A stretch of 64,000 nucleotides of DNA from Epiperipatus broadwayi (taxonomy: Eukaryota; Onychophora; Udeonychophora; Euonychophora; Peripatidae): the NCBI GenBank assembly GCA_028023455.1, contig JAQFVV010006712.1, forward strand, positions 62,001 through 126,000, in the 5' to 3' direction. The stretch's first letter is position 1, and each line of letters begins with the position of its first letter. Position numbers and translations under genes: made by a program. Below the pieces are notes generated by a model. That model searched no databases. It saw nothing but the letters and a program-made list of their open reading frames with translations, and had not been told where the DNA came from. This document shows, piece after piece, positions 38,346-50,785 of this stretch.

Positions 38346-39124
38346 GAAGCATGACCTTTTCCTCTTAGTTATTTTTAGGCTATTATGTCAGCACCGCAAA
38401 CTTCTTCATATTATTATTTCTTTTGCTTCATGGCCCAGTTTTAATACTCTAATATTAAAATTGCGCTTTGCTTAAAATATATATATATAAATGCCAATTA
38501 CTTCTATTTTATTAATTAAATTTATTTCAGTCTTATACAATCCCACCATCGTAATATATATATATTTAAGAGTATATGCCTTGGGAAAAATAAAGCGTTC
38601 ATCTTACTATTGTTAAAATAATTTTTCATTAAATATTTTGTTATAGATTCAAATATAATCAAAGGTTTTCAAATGTATTTTGTTTATTTTCATGACCTCA
38701 ATGGCATGAAAATAGTTTATATCATTGTATAATGAATTTCAGAATGCTCTTAGAAAAATATATGTTAGTCACCACATTTATGATCCGTGAATCAAGGCGT
38801 TAATGGCAGTATTATGTAATTCTTTCTAATATTTGATTGGCATTTTAATATTAGACCCACCAAAGATGTGTGCTTATTTATATCGTATCATTTTAGCTAA
38901 TAAAGAGCATATGAAAAATAATAGCGCGAATGACACTATGTAATTATTTACCGCTTGCTCATTCACGCACATACTAATGTACTTAATTTATAAATGTATA
39001 ATAATTTGTCAGTATATTAAAATATATTTTATTGTTTAACTTATTTGAGTAGTTCAAATTCCTTCTTTTCTCCACTTCCAAAAGTAAAGCCTGCTTATAT
39101 ATTTTAGTTTAGTCGTAGTTAATA

Positions 39125-39320
39125 TATGTCTCATTGTTTTGCTCAGCTTTGCTAGTTGGCCGGATAAAGATTAATTCTCATGTGCCATCACTATTATGTT
39201 ATTCATTAGGTGTTTGATCTGGGGCTTAGAGAGTGGGTTCGAATCCAGGCTGGTCCCTGACCTAAATCTTGGGCTTGACTGGGTTTGAAGAACAGTTTGT
39301 GAGTTCCAGCTCATGGTAGA
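39125..39320 (+). repeat. tRNA-derived SINE-like patch
   Basis: GGTTCGAATCC at 39236-39246 is a perfect pol III box B word, in a GC-richer patch of about 150 bp that continues CAGGCTGGTCCCTGAC and GGGCTTGACTGGG. The box A side is degenerate (candidates TAGTTGGCCGG near 39153, or TTTGATCTGGGG near 39212). Confidence 0.55.
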
Positions 39321-41499
39321 TGGATAAACATGTTTTGACCAGTACAGTATACGTATAGTTTATTTTTAAATATTGCAAATTAATACATCATAATCCATTA
39401 GTAATCCCACAACTAGTAATAATTTATTTTCTCAATGCATCCATATCGAAGAGAACAGAAATACACTGCAATCCCATCCTTCCATCCGATTTAAATACAT
39501 ATTTAATGAGTAGCATCCTTTGGTTATTTGAAGTAATTCGCATTTTATTTCTTTCATAAAAATACATATTATTTTTAGGAATACTAAATAAATAAATACT
39601 GTCATTTCTCTGTAATAAATTTAAGTATGGCATGATATATATCAAAATACACATATCCTTTAAATTTTATATTTAACTTTTATAAAAGCAAGACATAAAA
39701 TATAGTGAAAAATTAAAATAAATTCTGTAAAACTGTTCTGTACACATTTCCAAGAGATATTATATGACACACATAGATTAGTTAGATAATTATAAAGTTC
39801 ATGCATTTTATTTTCCTTCTTAATGATAAGTAAACAAAATAATGCAAGCTTAGTATTATCGATATACATTTTAAAATAGTAATAAGTATGAGGTGGTTAA
39901 CTCAAACTTTTAAATTAGGTAAGGAAATGAAAAACTGATATACCTTCTTAGATTCTAGCCTTGCATTCCAATTGAAGACCTTTCCATAATGAATTTCTTA
40001 TGGCTTTTCCAGAAGTTTACTCCAAAGCTTTTTTTAAAATTAATTTGACTTCAGAAAGAAATATATATTTATTATAGCAGGGAAGAGTAATGTACTGCTA
40101 TTATCAATAATAATGAGCAATTTTTAATGAAAACTATCTGTTAAATAGATATCTCTTTCCCCCCATCAAAAGGTCATTTTCCTTCAAAAAGGTTAACTCC
40201 CACCTTTTTGCACTTAAGCTCATTACTTATGCAAGAAATCTTTTCTTTAAAAAAAAAAATCATTCTGATTTTTACAATTAAATCAAGACAAAAAAAATAA
40301 TAAAAAAAATAACTTTTATAAACTTGAAAGAAATGAATATTAATTAACTGTTAAACAAAAATTATTAATAATTTATTTAATTTGTAAAATAATCCACTGA
40401 TCCAAATATTTATTAATCATTGGAAATATATATATACCTGTTAAATTATTAAAGGTAATTACTGTAATTTAAATGTCTTCATGTTAAATGTACTATTCCT
40501 TAATGTTATTAAAAGATGAAAATGAAATGAAAATGATACAGAGACATACATGCATGCACATGTACTGCAATCTAAATATTAAACTATCTTGACTAAATAT
40601 AATTAAGATGGCTATTAATATTGATAAAGGGTTAGGTATCAATGAATAAAGGATTGGGAAACCTTTCAAACCAATACTAAACACTAACATAAAATAACTT
40701 TGCATCCTCCTGACAAAAATATACCAATTCCTATAATAAATAACCCCTGTTTCCTGCATTAAATACTTCTTTAACTATAATAATAATAATAAATGCTTAT
40801 AAAGTGGTTAATCAAATGCATAAGCAATTAACATCGAAAGCTTTAAACAATTTCCAGCAAAATTTTTAAAATTCTAAAGCTATTTCATTTTTTTAATACA
40901 ATACAATTATTCACTACAGATACAAAGTATCTCAATTTCTTGTGCCCATTCAGAGGGTCACAATATATATATATATTGTGCCCTTTTCTATAGGTCAATG
41001 ATGGTTATAAATGGTCAATTACTAAAAAATTTCAAAATTAATATTATATAGTATTTAAAATTATAGACTATATTAAGCAGTAAAAGATTAATATGATATA
41101 TTTAATAGTAAATATTGTGATGGTGAGAATTGTATCTAATTCTATATTTTTCTAAATTGTTTTTCAAAATTTTATATAATTATTTTATATAATATAAGTA
41201 GCAAATTTATTAAGACAGATAAAATTAGACTAAACACCGGAAATGACTATGTGACTGTCTGGAATATTCTATGTATAAGCACTGGTTTAAATTAATACTA
41301 ATAATTAAAATATTTAAATAGTATATTATAGAAATGGATGGAATAGTCACACATTATAATAAAAATAAGCAGTATACATCTTTATTAATTATTGTTTCAA
41401 AATTGTTTTAAAGGTAGTTAAATTGTAATAGATAATAATTGATTTAAAAATAATAATTAGTTAACATTTAAGTCTATTACGTCATGATTTTAAAACTTT
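39321..41499. other. AT-rich intronic sequence
   Basis: Frames at 39424-39654, 39660-39869 and 40493-40759 show no motifs. A TA palindrome flanked by CACAA and TTGTG lies at 40959-40980. I see nothing else. Confidence 0.4.
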
Positions 41500-41529
41500 A
41501 GAAATTGTTTATAAATCCAAGTAGGGATT

Positions 41530-41625
41530 GACCAATAAAAAATAGATCTTGGTAGACAACCAAAATCGCGCCAACTAATTGTATAAACGGGGGGAGAACA
41601 AAAATGTGTTGACTCCAGAGCAGAG
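41530..41625 (+). promoter_or_regulatory. Candidate pol II promoter and first exon
   Basis: CCAAT at 41532-41536, TATAAA at 41582-41587 and a G run (GGGGGG) just after it are followed, about 35 bp downstream of the TATA box, by a donor-like CAGAG|GTAAAA at 41625/41626. The layout suggests a start site near 41612. It lies on the strand opposite to the cyclase gene inside its largest intron. An LTR or other element promoter is equally possible. Confidence 0.3.
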
Positions 41626-41858
41626 GTAAAATTTTAAGCTCTCTAAAAATTGTTTTTTCTTTTTCAATTTATTAGTCAATTTTATTATAATTTTAATAAT
41701 ATCTTTGAAAGAAACCAACTGACAATTTAAAAATCATCCGAAGAGAATCTTAGAATAAAAGTTTTTTAAAAAAAAGTTTTTCATAGTAATGTTTCACTAA
41801 CTTTACAGTAACCTGCCAGTGGATTCTATCGAAATATAATCGGAGTTTTCAATAGAAA

Positions 41859-42083
41859 ATGGATAGATTCTTAAAACCAAGTTGTAAATTTTATAATATT
41901 CCAAATATGTTAATATTATTCGTTGATATAGTTTATATAGTGTATCACTATGAAAGCTGTTTTCGTGCGTATAAAATCAATGAAAGGACAATGTGCGCAG
42001 AGTTAATGAAGATAATGGAAAATAAAAATAAGTATTATTCATATAAGAATAAATGGACAAAAGGAATTTTAATATTGAAATAG
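41859..42083 (+). CDS. Possible small unknown frame (74 codons)
   Basis: The frame starts MDRFLKPSCKFYNIPNMLIL and includes FVDIVYIVYHYESCFRAYK. A TTTCAATAG acceptor-like site lies just before the ATG, after an intron that would start at 41626. Two shorter frames follow on the same strand: 36 codons at about 42168 (MNESEVYQGKHLPKEKKYF, then TEEKYKTLDPWKTQLVP) and 50 codons at about 42378 (MFSNNFGLNTKTKDRLNSLL). I recognise none of them. Composition is near background, so these may be chance frames or relics of an unknown element. Confidence 0.2.
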   Translation: MDRFLKPSCKFYNIPNMLILFVDIVYIVYHYESCFRAYKINERTMCAELMKIMENKNKYYSYKNKWTKGILILK

Positions 42084-42539
42084 TTTGAATTGCTTTCTTT
42101 AAGATGACTTGAGAAAATACTCTAGAAAATAGTTAAAGATCGAAAGTAGTGTATATAAAATAATAATGAATGAAAGTGAAGTTTACCAAGGAAAACACTT
42201 GCCTAAAGAAAAAAAATATTTTACAGAAGAAAAATATAAAACATTGGATCCATGGAAAACGCAATTGGTACCGTAATTATTAAATAATTGTAGTTTAACT
42301 AGAAATAAAGATGTATCAACACGCCGAGGTAATATTCGCCAGAACATTAAAAAGCTTCGTGGGATAACAAAATAAAATGTTTTCTAATAATTTTGGATTA
42401 AACACTAAAACTAAAGATCGTCTAAACAGTTTATTAAATGAACTAATTTATATAAAGGAGAACATTTGGACAAAAGAAGAAATAATAAATATTATGGGAC
42501 TAACCAAGATTTACCGTCAGAAAAATATGTGATTATGGT

Positions 42540-45300
42540 TTGAATTATTTTCTTTACTAAGCTAAGTTAAACATTAAGTTTTAGATAGCGATAGGAAAAC
42601 AAAATACATTAATTCGTGATATAACATTATAGGAAATAACATGTTTTGATTTTGAATTTTAAAATAAAATTGTATGTATGTGGAAATTTGTATATTTGCG
42701 ATGCTCGAAGACAAAGAAACCTACTACGAACTCTGATAGGAAGATAAAGATTGTTTTGGTAACATTTATAATTATTAATGATATATAACGTATGTTTTAT
42801 TTATTTAGATCAGCTGAGAATTGAATGAATGTAGCGCAAAAGTTTTATTGTTATAAAACGCATTTTTGAAAACAACACTCTAAAACACTTTGAGATGTGA
42901 TTAGATTTTAAAAATATGCATACGATAATCATTTTATGTGTTATTAATATAGTTCAATATAACCGATGGTTATGTGATATTTTCTGTTAATTTTTCGATT
43001 GGGATATTTAAATGTTATTTTAACAAAACGTAGATGTTGAACCTACAGTGTAATAAAGCAAGACAAATTGTTCTTATGGAATAGGGAAATGTTTTATATT
43101 AGCGAATTTTGTTTATTGTTTTTAAAAAGTAGTTAGTATTTTATCGATGTTGGATACAGTAAAAATCTTGAGAGATAGTTTGGGTAGTGACTTGGTAGTA
43201 CGTGGTGATTCGGAAACCAAGAGGATGTATTAAAAACTAGGATGCTACAGGGAATGAAATAATAGGTAGTTTTAGATGTTAATCAGCGTAGTTAACAAAG
43301 CCTTACGAATGGTACCCATGTTGTCTTGGACAGTGGTATTTTATATATTTCTTGTGAGTCATATTAGATGTTTGGTAAAGCTGAGTAAATAGCTGCCACA
43401 TCATGCTTATCGCCAAGGTTATTAGACAATGAATGTCGGACCTATTCACACTGTTCCATACATTTTTTTGAAATATATTGCGGATAAGTTATCTATCTAT
43501 CTTCCCGATATCCTATACATCTTTCGCTATCTTTATCTGTATTTCTTGCAACTACATCGTTATGTGATAAGTCTATTAAAAGGGAAACAATAGATATTTT
43601 ACAATGTATGTCATGCTATTATTTGGAATAAGAATAGTTAAGTGTTAACGAAGAGTAGATTATGATTATTGAAAGAAAGATGCAGATATCCTAAGAAGGG
43701 AAGAAGTTAGAGAATTATTTTAATTCTTTTTTAAGAAATGAACTATAATTTTATAAAAATATATCCAAATAGAAATATACAAAAATATTAAATATAATTT
43801 CACGTTTTCTTATTGTTAATTATATTTTAAAAAATATAAGTATTGCATATTTAAAAAATACAATAACATTCGATAATTATAGTATATGTGAAACTGTAAC
43901 AGGTGATAATTAAACCCATGTTATAGTATTATACATGAGTATGGCTTATGGAATAAACGTATTATAGTTTACGAGCATTGGAGAACAAACGTTAAAAGTA
44001 ATAATAATATTTGAATAAGATGCGGAGTGACTTATATAAAGTTACAAGAAGATGTAATTTTCTTTTAAAAACCATATTGATTGTAAAATTATGATGTTAT
44101 AAATGATGTTTATCCACATAGATAATTTATAATACAGTAACTTTAATATTAAAAGGTAAAGAATGGTGTTACCCATAAAATAGTTAAAATAAGTGATATG
44201 ATAAACCTAATGAGAAATAAATAAATAACTTTTAAAAGGCATAATAAGTTTAATTAACGATAAAAGAAATATAAATGTGTATCATTCAGCTATTGTAATG
44301 TAAAGAAAAATGAGGATATCCCTTGTAAATAGATGTAGATGGATTTGTTTGTTTTATTTATTTTTTATTGATGTTAATAAAATTTTAAAATTTGTTTATT
44401 AAAACTTGTGTCTGAGTTTTGTTTTCTCTACATCATTGCATGAATTCACAGGGTATGTTCACAACCATTAAACTAACTATATGATTGTTTGCACAAAAGA
44501 TAAATAGAGAAGTATGTTTAATCTTAAATATTTATTGATGTTCTTGTAATTAAATAATTATAAAATTGCATTGTGTTACTGGTCATCAATCCATTATCAT
44601 AATATTTTGCTAAATTATATGCTATTAGTTGCCACTTGCTTTATTTATCAGATTATCTAAACACTGCCACTTATTAATTTATTTTATTACTTAAAGATAA
44701 AAAAGGGGATATTAGATTATTAACTAATTTATTACGGTTATAAATTTGCGATGAAAGAAAAGCTGTACTAGTTGGATTAAGCAATGAAGATTGTGATTAT
44801 TATTGTTTTATTATTAATGTAATTTCAGAGTAGTAGATTATGACATAAAATCCCTTATCATATTTTGCTACCATATGTTTATTAACATATGAATAAATTT
44901 AAGAACCTGAGATTATTTCATTTGAGCTAGATGATTACTATTATTATTATTAGAGATAAAAGATTAATACTTTAATTGTTAAATGAGTCTTCGTGATTAG
45001 GAGTTGCGGAAGTCATAAGAATACTATGTAGTTATTATGTGTAATAGTAGTATAAGGGGGGATAGTGTTCTTATGCCATTGAGGTGGTATCCTGTGGGAT
45101 ATTGTCTCAATGTAATCTACCTTGTCACCCATATTTCCACTTCTAGTCTCATGAATTCCTGAATATTTATTTGAGTTAGTTTAAAACAGAACCTAAGTTA
45201 ATTTTAAGAAACTTGAGCTAGTAAATCATTTAATTGAATATTTCATTAATTATTAGAGCTAGAACCCGGTTAGGTGATTTTCACTATATTATATTTATTT
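42540..45300. other. AT-rich sequence, possible 3' part of an unknown unit
   Basis: AATAAA at 44376-44381, followed about 20-40 bp later by the GT-rich CTTGTGTCTGAGTTTTGTTT, looks like a polyadenylation site on the plus strand. It would close the candidate unit starting near 41612. No frame of length is seen in between. At 45040-45130 a patch with GGTGGTATCCTGTGGGATAT is GC-richer and may be a repeat end. Confidence 0.25.
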
Positions 45301-45428
45301 TGGGGGCAGTGGAGATGCGGGAACGGGGCGGTTAGATTGGCCTGATGTGTTAGAAAAGGGCAGATTGTGGCCCTCAACGTGATTGGCCTGAGGTGAAGTG
45401 GAGCTACACCAGATGACAAGGGCAGAAT
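45300..45428. repeat. GC-rich patch of unknown origin
   Basis: This is an abrupt GC-rich stretch (GCGGGAACGGGGCGGTTAGA; GATTGGCCTGAGGTGAAGTG) with the word ATTGGCCTGA occurring twice about 50 bp apart. It ends at a TA tract. Probably a fragment of a mobile element; not identified. Confidence 0.4.
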
Positions 45429-45484
45429 ATATATATATATAATATCATTTATAAACTTTTTAGTTTTTACAATGCATTTTTACA

Positions 45485-45580
45485 ACCCACTGTTGACAGT
45501 TTGGAAATACAAATAGAAGTTCTGAAGAAGATTTCTGGGTCAATCAAAACTGTCAATAGTGGATTGTAAAAAAAGCATTG
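45485..45580. repeat. Small inverted repeat
   Basis: CAACCCACTGTTGACAGTTT at 45483-45502 faces AACTGTCAATAGTGGATTG at about 45549-45567, with related AAAAAGCATTGCAAAA and ACAATGCATTTTTA sequence outside. The arms are about 30 bp with a ~45-bp loop. Confidence 0.6.
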
Positions 45581-45639
45581 CAAAAAAGTAATAAAGAATA
45601 TAGATGATATTAATATTATATGGATTTGGCAACACAATA

Positions 45640-45650
45640 AGATAAAGTTA

Positions 45651-45687
<37 letters not shown>

Positions 45688-46410
45688 AAACAGATCTGAA
45701 TTCAGACCCATGTAGCTATCTGGTTTGCAAAGCTGGATTTAAAGACATTTACATGTCCGATAATTTCAGACCTTCAAATTGATAGAAACATGTTTTATAA
45801 GTGCTTATATTTGAGTTAGTGTTTTAAGTCTAGTTTTTATAGACCCATCTCTTCACTGAGGTGAGACATATACTCAAAACCAATTGGTCTGGAGGTAGGG
45901 TTGATAATAGAGATTTTGAGTTTTTTCTCTTTTGGCACTTATGAAAATAAAGCTCGTTTGAGCTATTGGTAAGCTCCATCTAGTGATCATTTAAATGCAA
46001 GCTTAAAAGCAAGTTACAAAATTTATAACTTGTTTTATTAATTATTATAAGTGTATCTTTGATGGCTTTTGTGATGCTATATTGTAGAGGCTATTACTAT
46101 ATGGTGAAACTGAGCTGAATACAGACCTATATAATTATCTGGTTTGCAAAACTTGATTTGAACACATTTATGTGTCCGATAATTTCAGACTTTCAAATTG
46201 ATAGAAACATGTTTTATAAGTACTGATTTTTGAGTTAGTATTTTAGATCTAGTTTTTATAGATCCACCCCTTCACTGAGGTGAGCCATAAGCTCGAAACC
46301 AATTGGTCTGGAGGTAGGGTTAATGAAAGCGATTTTGAATTCTTTCTCTTTCAGCACTTATAAAAATAAAGCTTGTTTGAGCTCCATCTAGTGATCATAT
46401 ATATATATAT
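45640..46410 (+). repeat. Repeat family 2, two direct copies
   Basis: Copies at about 45684-45985 and 46103-46398 share CAGACC-ATGTAGCTATCTGG-like sequence, TGTCCGATAATTTCAGAC, AAATTGATAGAAACATGTTT, CCAATTGGTCTGGAGGTAGG and GAGCTCCATCTAGTGATCAT-type ends. Both end at ATCTAGTGATCAT and each begins near a TA/TG tract. No coding frame. Each copy has one hammerhead-like segment. Confidence 0.85.
46269..46314 (+). ncRNA. Hammerhead-ribozyme-like motif (best copy, family 2)
   Basis: In order: CCTTCA (46269-46274), core CTGAGGT (46275-46281), stem II GAGC/GCTC around a CATAA loop, GAAA (46295-46298), helix III ACC-AATT-GGT, C17 at 46308, then TGGAGG (46309-46314). Helix I pairs TGGAGG with CCTTCA in six pairs, one of them G-T. 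The consensus hammerhead core is CTGANGA...GAAA; this copy differs only at the last core base (A to T). ACCAATTGGT is self-complementary, allowing dimeric folding. The sister copy at 45850-45895 has mutated stem II and AAAA for GAAA. A conserved-core mutation probably weakens or abolishes cleavage here. Confidence 0.6.
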
Positions 46411-46622
46411 GTATAATAGTTAAAAATATATAGCAATTTCTGTAATTTAATTTCTAAATTCAAAATGTGTTGCACTCAAACATTTGAAAACATCCACTTT
46501 AGACAAATACATTAATTATTATTTATGATTATTTAGTACTATAGAGATTTTAATACAAATATAAACTTGAAGTTTAATTAAAGATTAGTGATGTCAGTTC
46601 TTACTAAACATGTGTTTGATGT

Positions 46623-48835
46623 TGTAACGATCCGGAGAAAGCGACTTAACGTAATCTGCACTACGGGGCGCCATCTAGGCATTTGAACCTAGAAAAATTT
46701 ATAAAGTAGGCAGATACGTAAGTCAAAAAAAAAAAAATTTTTTTTTTTTTAAATTTTGATTCCGGTCGTTAGCCCATGTCACTAGCTCAGTGGAATAGCA
46801 GAGATTTAATAAGATAATCTAAGAGTATATATAAAAAAAGGAATAAAATAAGCCACTTCCAGTAATTAACATACAAACATTTATTTATGCACATATATAT
46901 AAGATTTAAAATTATTTTAGTATTAGTTTTACATTTTAATTTTTAACATTCTTTTTAACTTTGATTTTTGACTTTAATTTACATTTAATTACTATTATAT
47001 TCTAATTTTACATTTTAATTAAGTTCGCACAGATGGGATTATAGAAGCTTGTTTTAATATGTTGCTATAGATCGGTTACATAGATTACACGGTTAAAAAC
47101 ATTTCAAAATAAACATAAACGATCAAAATATAAAATCATTGATTACTGACAATTGTGGAGGGAAATTTATACGTAACCCAATAGTATTCACCATAAGATA
47201 CTTGCATTGTCACCAATAACTTAAAAGACATCCGAATAAATACATTTTAGATACTCACCGTAAGGTATCATTATTTATCGAATGTCTATATATTTTGATC
47301 AAATATGGAAACGCAAAACATAGTTAACCAATAAACAATCCATGCAAGCGTCTATAAACAACTTAAATTTAATGCATTTTTATTTAGGATCGAGTATGAA
47401 TAGACCACATAAATTTGCTTTTGAAAATAAACATTCTATCCCTATTTAACCTTAGGCTAAAATTCGTAGTCAAACTGGCATCAATTCATCTGATATATCG
47501 ATGTATTCAATGTAATAAAATACGACAGCACAAAAGGTTAAAAGAAGAAATTGACTCTTATGAGATAGGAATATTACATCTATCTCTAAAGAAGAGCAAT
47601 AAAACAAAAAACTCCATAGAAAGGAACTGCGGTATCCGACTTATAATTCCTTCCATAGGCAAACGGAAGTGTGCGGCGTATGATATTGATTCGCCACGGG
47701 CGAATCAATATTACATCTACTAATCACACCAATATATCCAATCCATTGACCCAATTTAACCACGAAACAAATAACCTAAGATTACCCTCCCCTAATATAA
47801 CTTTACAAATCTATACAGCCATTCACGCCCGACTTAAGTTTAACATTTATATAATTTAACTTAACGGAAAACAGAAATCATAATAAAACTTAAAGAACAA
47901 AATTAAATAAATGGAAATGATTTTAAATAAATAAATAAAAAATACATCAAATAACATTATTAATAAATTAAGTTGGTCAGATAGGATAATATTGCAATCA
48001 TTTAAATATGGAAAATTTTAATTTAATGTTCATTATTTATAAAGTTCTTACGGTTTAAAAAGTTCATCTTTATCGTTGCTTGCCATGAACATGAATTCCC
48101 ACCCGTCCTAAGATTGGTATCCATTTAGCCGTTGTTTTATTTATTCATTCGGAGGTTTTTTTAGTTTAATTGGTCCTCAATGTAGGAAACGATAGTTCAT
48201 TTCTTTTTCTTTCTTAGCAAAGCTGAAGGGATTGAATCGTGCGTCTTTTTTCAATCCCTTCTCCTTCACTTCTGCACTAACACATCTCTCTCACATCGTA
48301 ATAATCATTCACTAGTCACTGATTAATAATTTCCAAATTTTCCTTTTATATTAATGTGAAGGATTGAATTTACATTACGTCACCGATGCGATGGTCCTTT
48401 CGCTGCGGTCCGATTCCATAGGGATTTCTTCTTATTTGCTAACAGTTTCTATTGTTTTCTTATCTGACCGGTGTTTTTACATTTAAAAACCCAAGGCTGG
48501 TTTACATTTGACTAATTAAATTTATCATTTCCATTTCTGATTAATTAACCTGTTTTCCAAATCAAAGATATATTTAAAGATAAATTTAAAGATATAATTT
48601 TATCTCCAAATCTTTTTAAGTTTTTGTTTTTAAAATACCTTTTCTATTTTTAATACAGTTTTATTTTAATAATTTTTTATATCTGTGCGATTTAATATAT
48701 AAGAGTTTAAGATGATATTTAATTTCAATTTTTAATTCTTAAAGAAAATTTTTAAATGCGAACTTTTTAATTTACTTTCATGTTTAATAAATTTAAAAAA
48801 AAAAAACAATGTAACGAACGTCTATGCTCGTTACA
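46623..48835. mobile_element. LTR-like element (possible solo LTR)
   Basis: The segment starts TGTAACGA and ends TCGTTACA, an 8-bp inverted terminus with the TG...CA ends of long terminal repeats, and is flanked by ATGT on both sides as a possible 4-bp target duplication. Length is 2213 bp. The ends are GC-richer than the interior (GGGGCGCCATCTAGGCATTT near 46666; CGATGCGATGGTCCTTTCGC near 48385). The last 26 bp also fold on themselves because TGTAACGA recurs at 48810. A frame at 47415-47723 (102 codons) has no recognised domain. It is long for a solo LTR, so a non-autonomous DNA element is the alternative. Confidence 0.5.
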
Positions 48836-48839
48836 ATGT

Positions 48840-49937
48840 GTATGTGAAGGAATAGAAGTTTAAGTATATATAATATGTAAACAACTTGTGAATACCTAAT
48901 GTGGCATAAGATTACAAAAAATAAGTTTATATTAATATTTTATGATATGGAAAAAAAGTATATGATTGGCATGTAGTACAATTGAAGAGGGGTAAAATCT
49001 TTATATAATTAATATATGCTACTACAGAATAATTTGGTGATGAAAGTTTTGTGCTAGAGAAAAAATATAACTATTATCTTGGAATGTCATTAGTGATTGG
49101 AAAAAATTACATATGCAAAAAAGATTATTAACCAACATGTTATATGATTTATAAACAATAACAATACTAGAAGAATATACTGTTGTGAAACAGCACTAAG
49201 AGAGCCTGTATTTGGGATTTACTGAAATACTAAGCTGGATGTAAAATCTTCACAATAATGATTAAACCAGAAATACTTTACATAGATCTGTAGGTCAATT
49301 TTAGCAGTAATCATTATATTGCTATAATATAATAGGTAAGGCAGTAATGATGAGTGACATTTTAATAAACTTTTATATAATAATAACCTCCTTCTTCATT
49401 TCATGCCTATAAATTCATAACTTTTGGTTTGGAAACCATTAAATACATAAAAAGAATTTAAGTGTAAATTTATAAATTTCTCACAGTTCTATCCTTAATA
49501 TTAGGCTAAAAATGAGTCATAACACCAACAGCCATTTTCCATTTCTTTCAATTTTCTCCCCTCATAGAGTTGCCACTTTTATTTTGGGGGGATTTATTAT
49601 TCTACTGATTCTTTCACAGATGTGTTATTCTATTTTACTGTGAAATACATAGTGTACTTGTTTATTGTGTACAGTTTAAAGATGAAATTGTATATATGTA
49701 TGTCGATGTAGTATCATTCACTAATTGTGAATTCAGTTGTCCAAAGCTAAGTTTGAAAATCTGATGCTAAATTGCTCTCACATTAAAAAAAATGATTTTG
49801 CTCATGTACAGTATGGAATTTTCAAAAACTATGTGCTAATTCATTACTAAAAATCTGATTATTACTAACCCAAAACTTAAAACCAAGGTTATGAAAAAGA
49901 ATGTAGAAGGAAAACGCCCTTAGGAAAAACTTTTAAC
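48840..49937. other. AT-rich intronic sequence
   Basis: I see no coding, repeat or structured signal beyond composition. Confidence 0.4.
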
Positions 49938-50785
49938 GAGACTTTTTTTATATTAATCAAATTGGTGCATTCAAAATCATGATGTTCCCTACTAAGACTT
50001 TTGTAATGATCATATTGATCCATTCAAAGTCATAGTGTTCCAAACTAAGACTTTGTATTGGTCATATTGATTCATTCAAAATCATGTTGTTCCCAATTAA
50101 GACTTTTGTATTGATCATATTGATCTATTCAAAATCATGGTTTCCCAATTTGATCCATTCAAAATCATGATGTTCACAACTAAGACTTGTATTGATTATA
50201 TTGGTCCATTTATAATCATGGTGTTCCCAACTAAGACTTTTATATTGATCATATTGATCCATTAAAAATCATGGTGTTCCCAGCTAAGATTGTTGTATTG
50301 ATCATATTGGCCCATTCAAAATCATGGTGTTCCCAGCTAAAATTTCTGTATTGATCTTATTGATCCATTCAAAATCATGGTGTTCCCAACTAAGACTTTT
50401 ATATTGATCATATTGATCCATTCAAAATCATGGTTTTCCCAACTAAGACTTTTATATTGATCATATTGATCCATTAAAAATCATGGTGTTCCCAGCTAAG
50501 ATTGTTGTATTGATCATATTGGCCCATTCAAAATCATGGTGTTCCCAGCTAAGATTTTTGTATTGATCTTATTGATCCATTCAAAATCATGGTGTTCCCA
50601 ACTATTTATTATCATTATATCCTTTTCCCAACTAACTTTATATTATCATATTATCATTCAAATTTTCCCAACTAATTTTTTATGTTGATCATATTGGGCC
50701 ATTCAAAATTATGGTATTCCCAATTAAGACTTTTGTATTGATCATATTGATCCATTCAAATCATGGTATTCCTAACTTGTATTAA
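49938..50785. repeat. Minisatellite of ~52-bp units
   Basis: About sixteen units are built of CAAAATCATGGTGTTCCCAA, CTAAGACTTTTGTATTGATC and ATATTGATCCATT. Units vary by single substitutions and small deletions. A higher-order repeat is visible: about 50230-50385 recurs at about 50450-50600, including the variant words CAGCTAAGATTGTTGTATTG and TATTGGCCCATTC. The array decays around 50600-50700. Confidence 0.95.

Noticed and set aside
46784-46830. Possible tRNA gene start (TAGCTCAGTGG, a good box A)
   Set aside because: No box B or acceptor stem follows at the right distance on that strand; a box B-like GGTTCAAATGCC is nearby but on the opposite strand.
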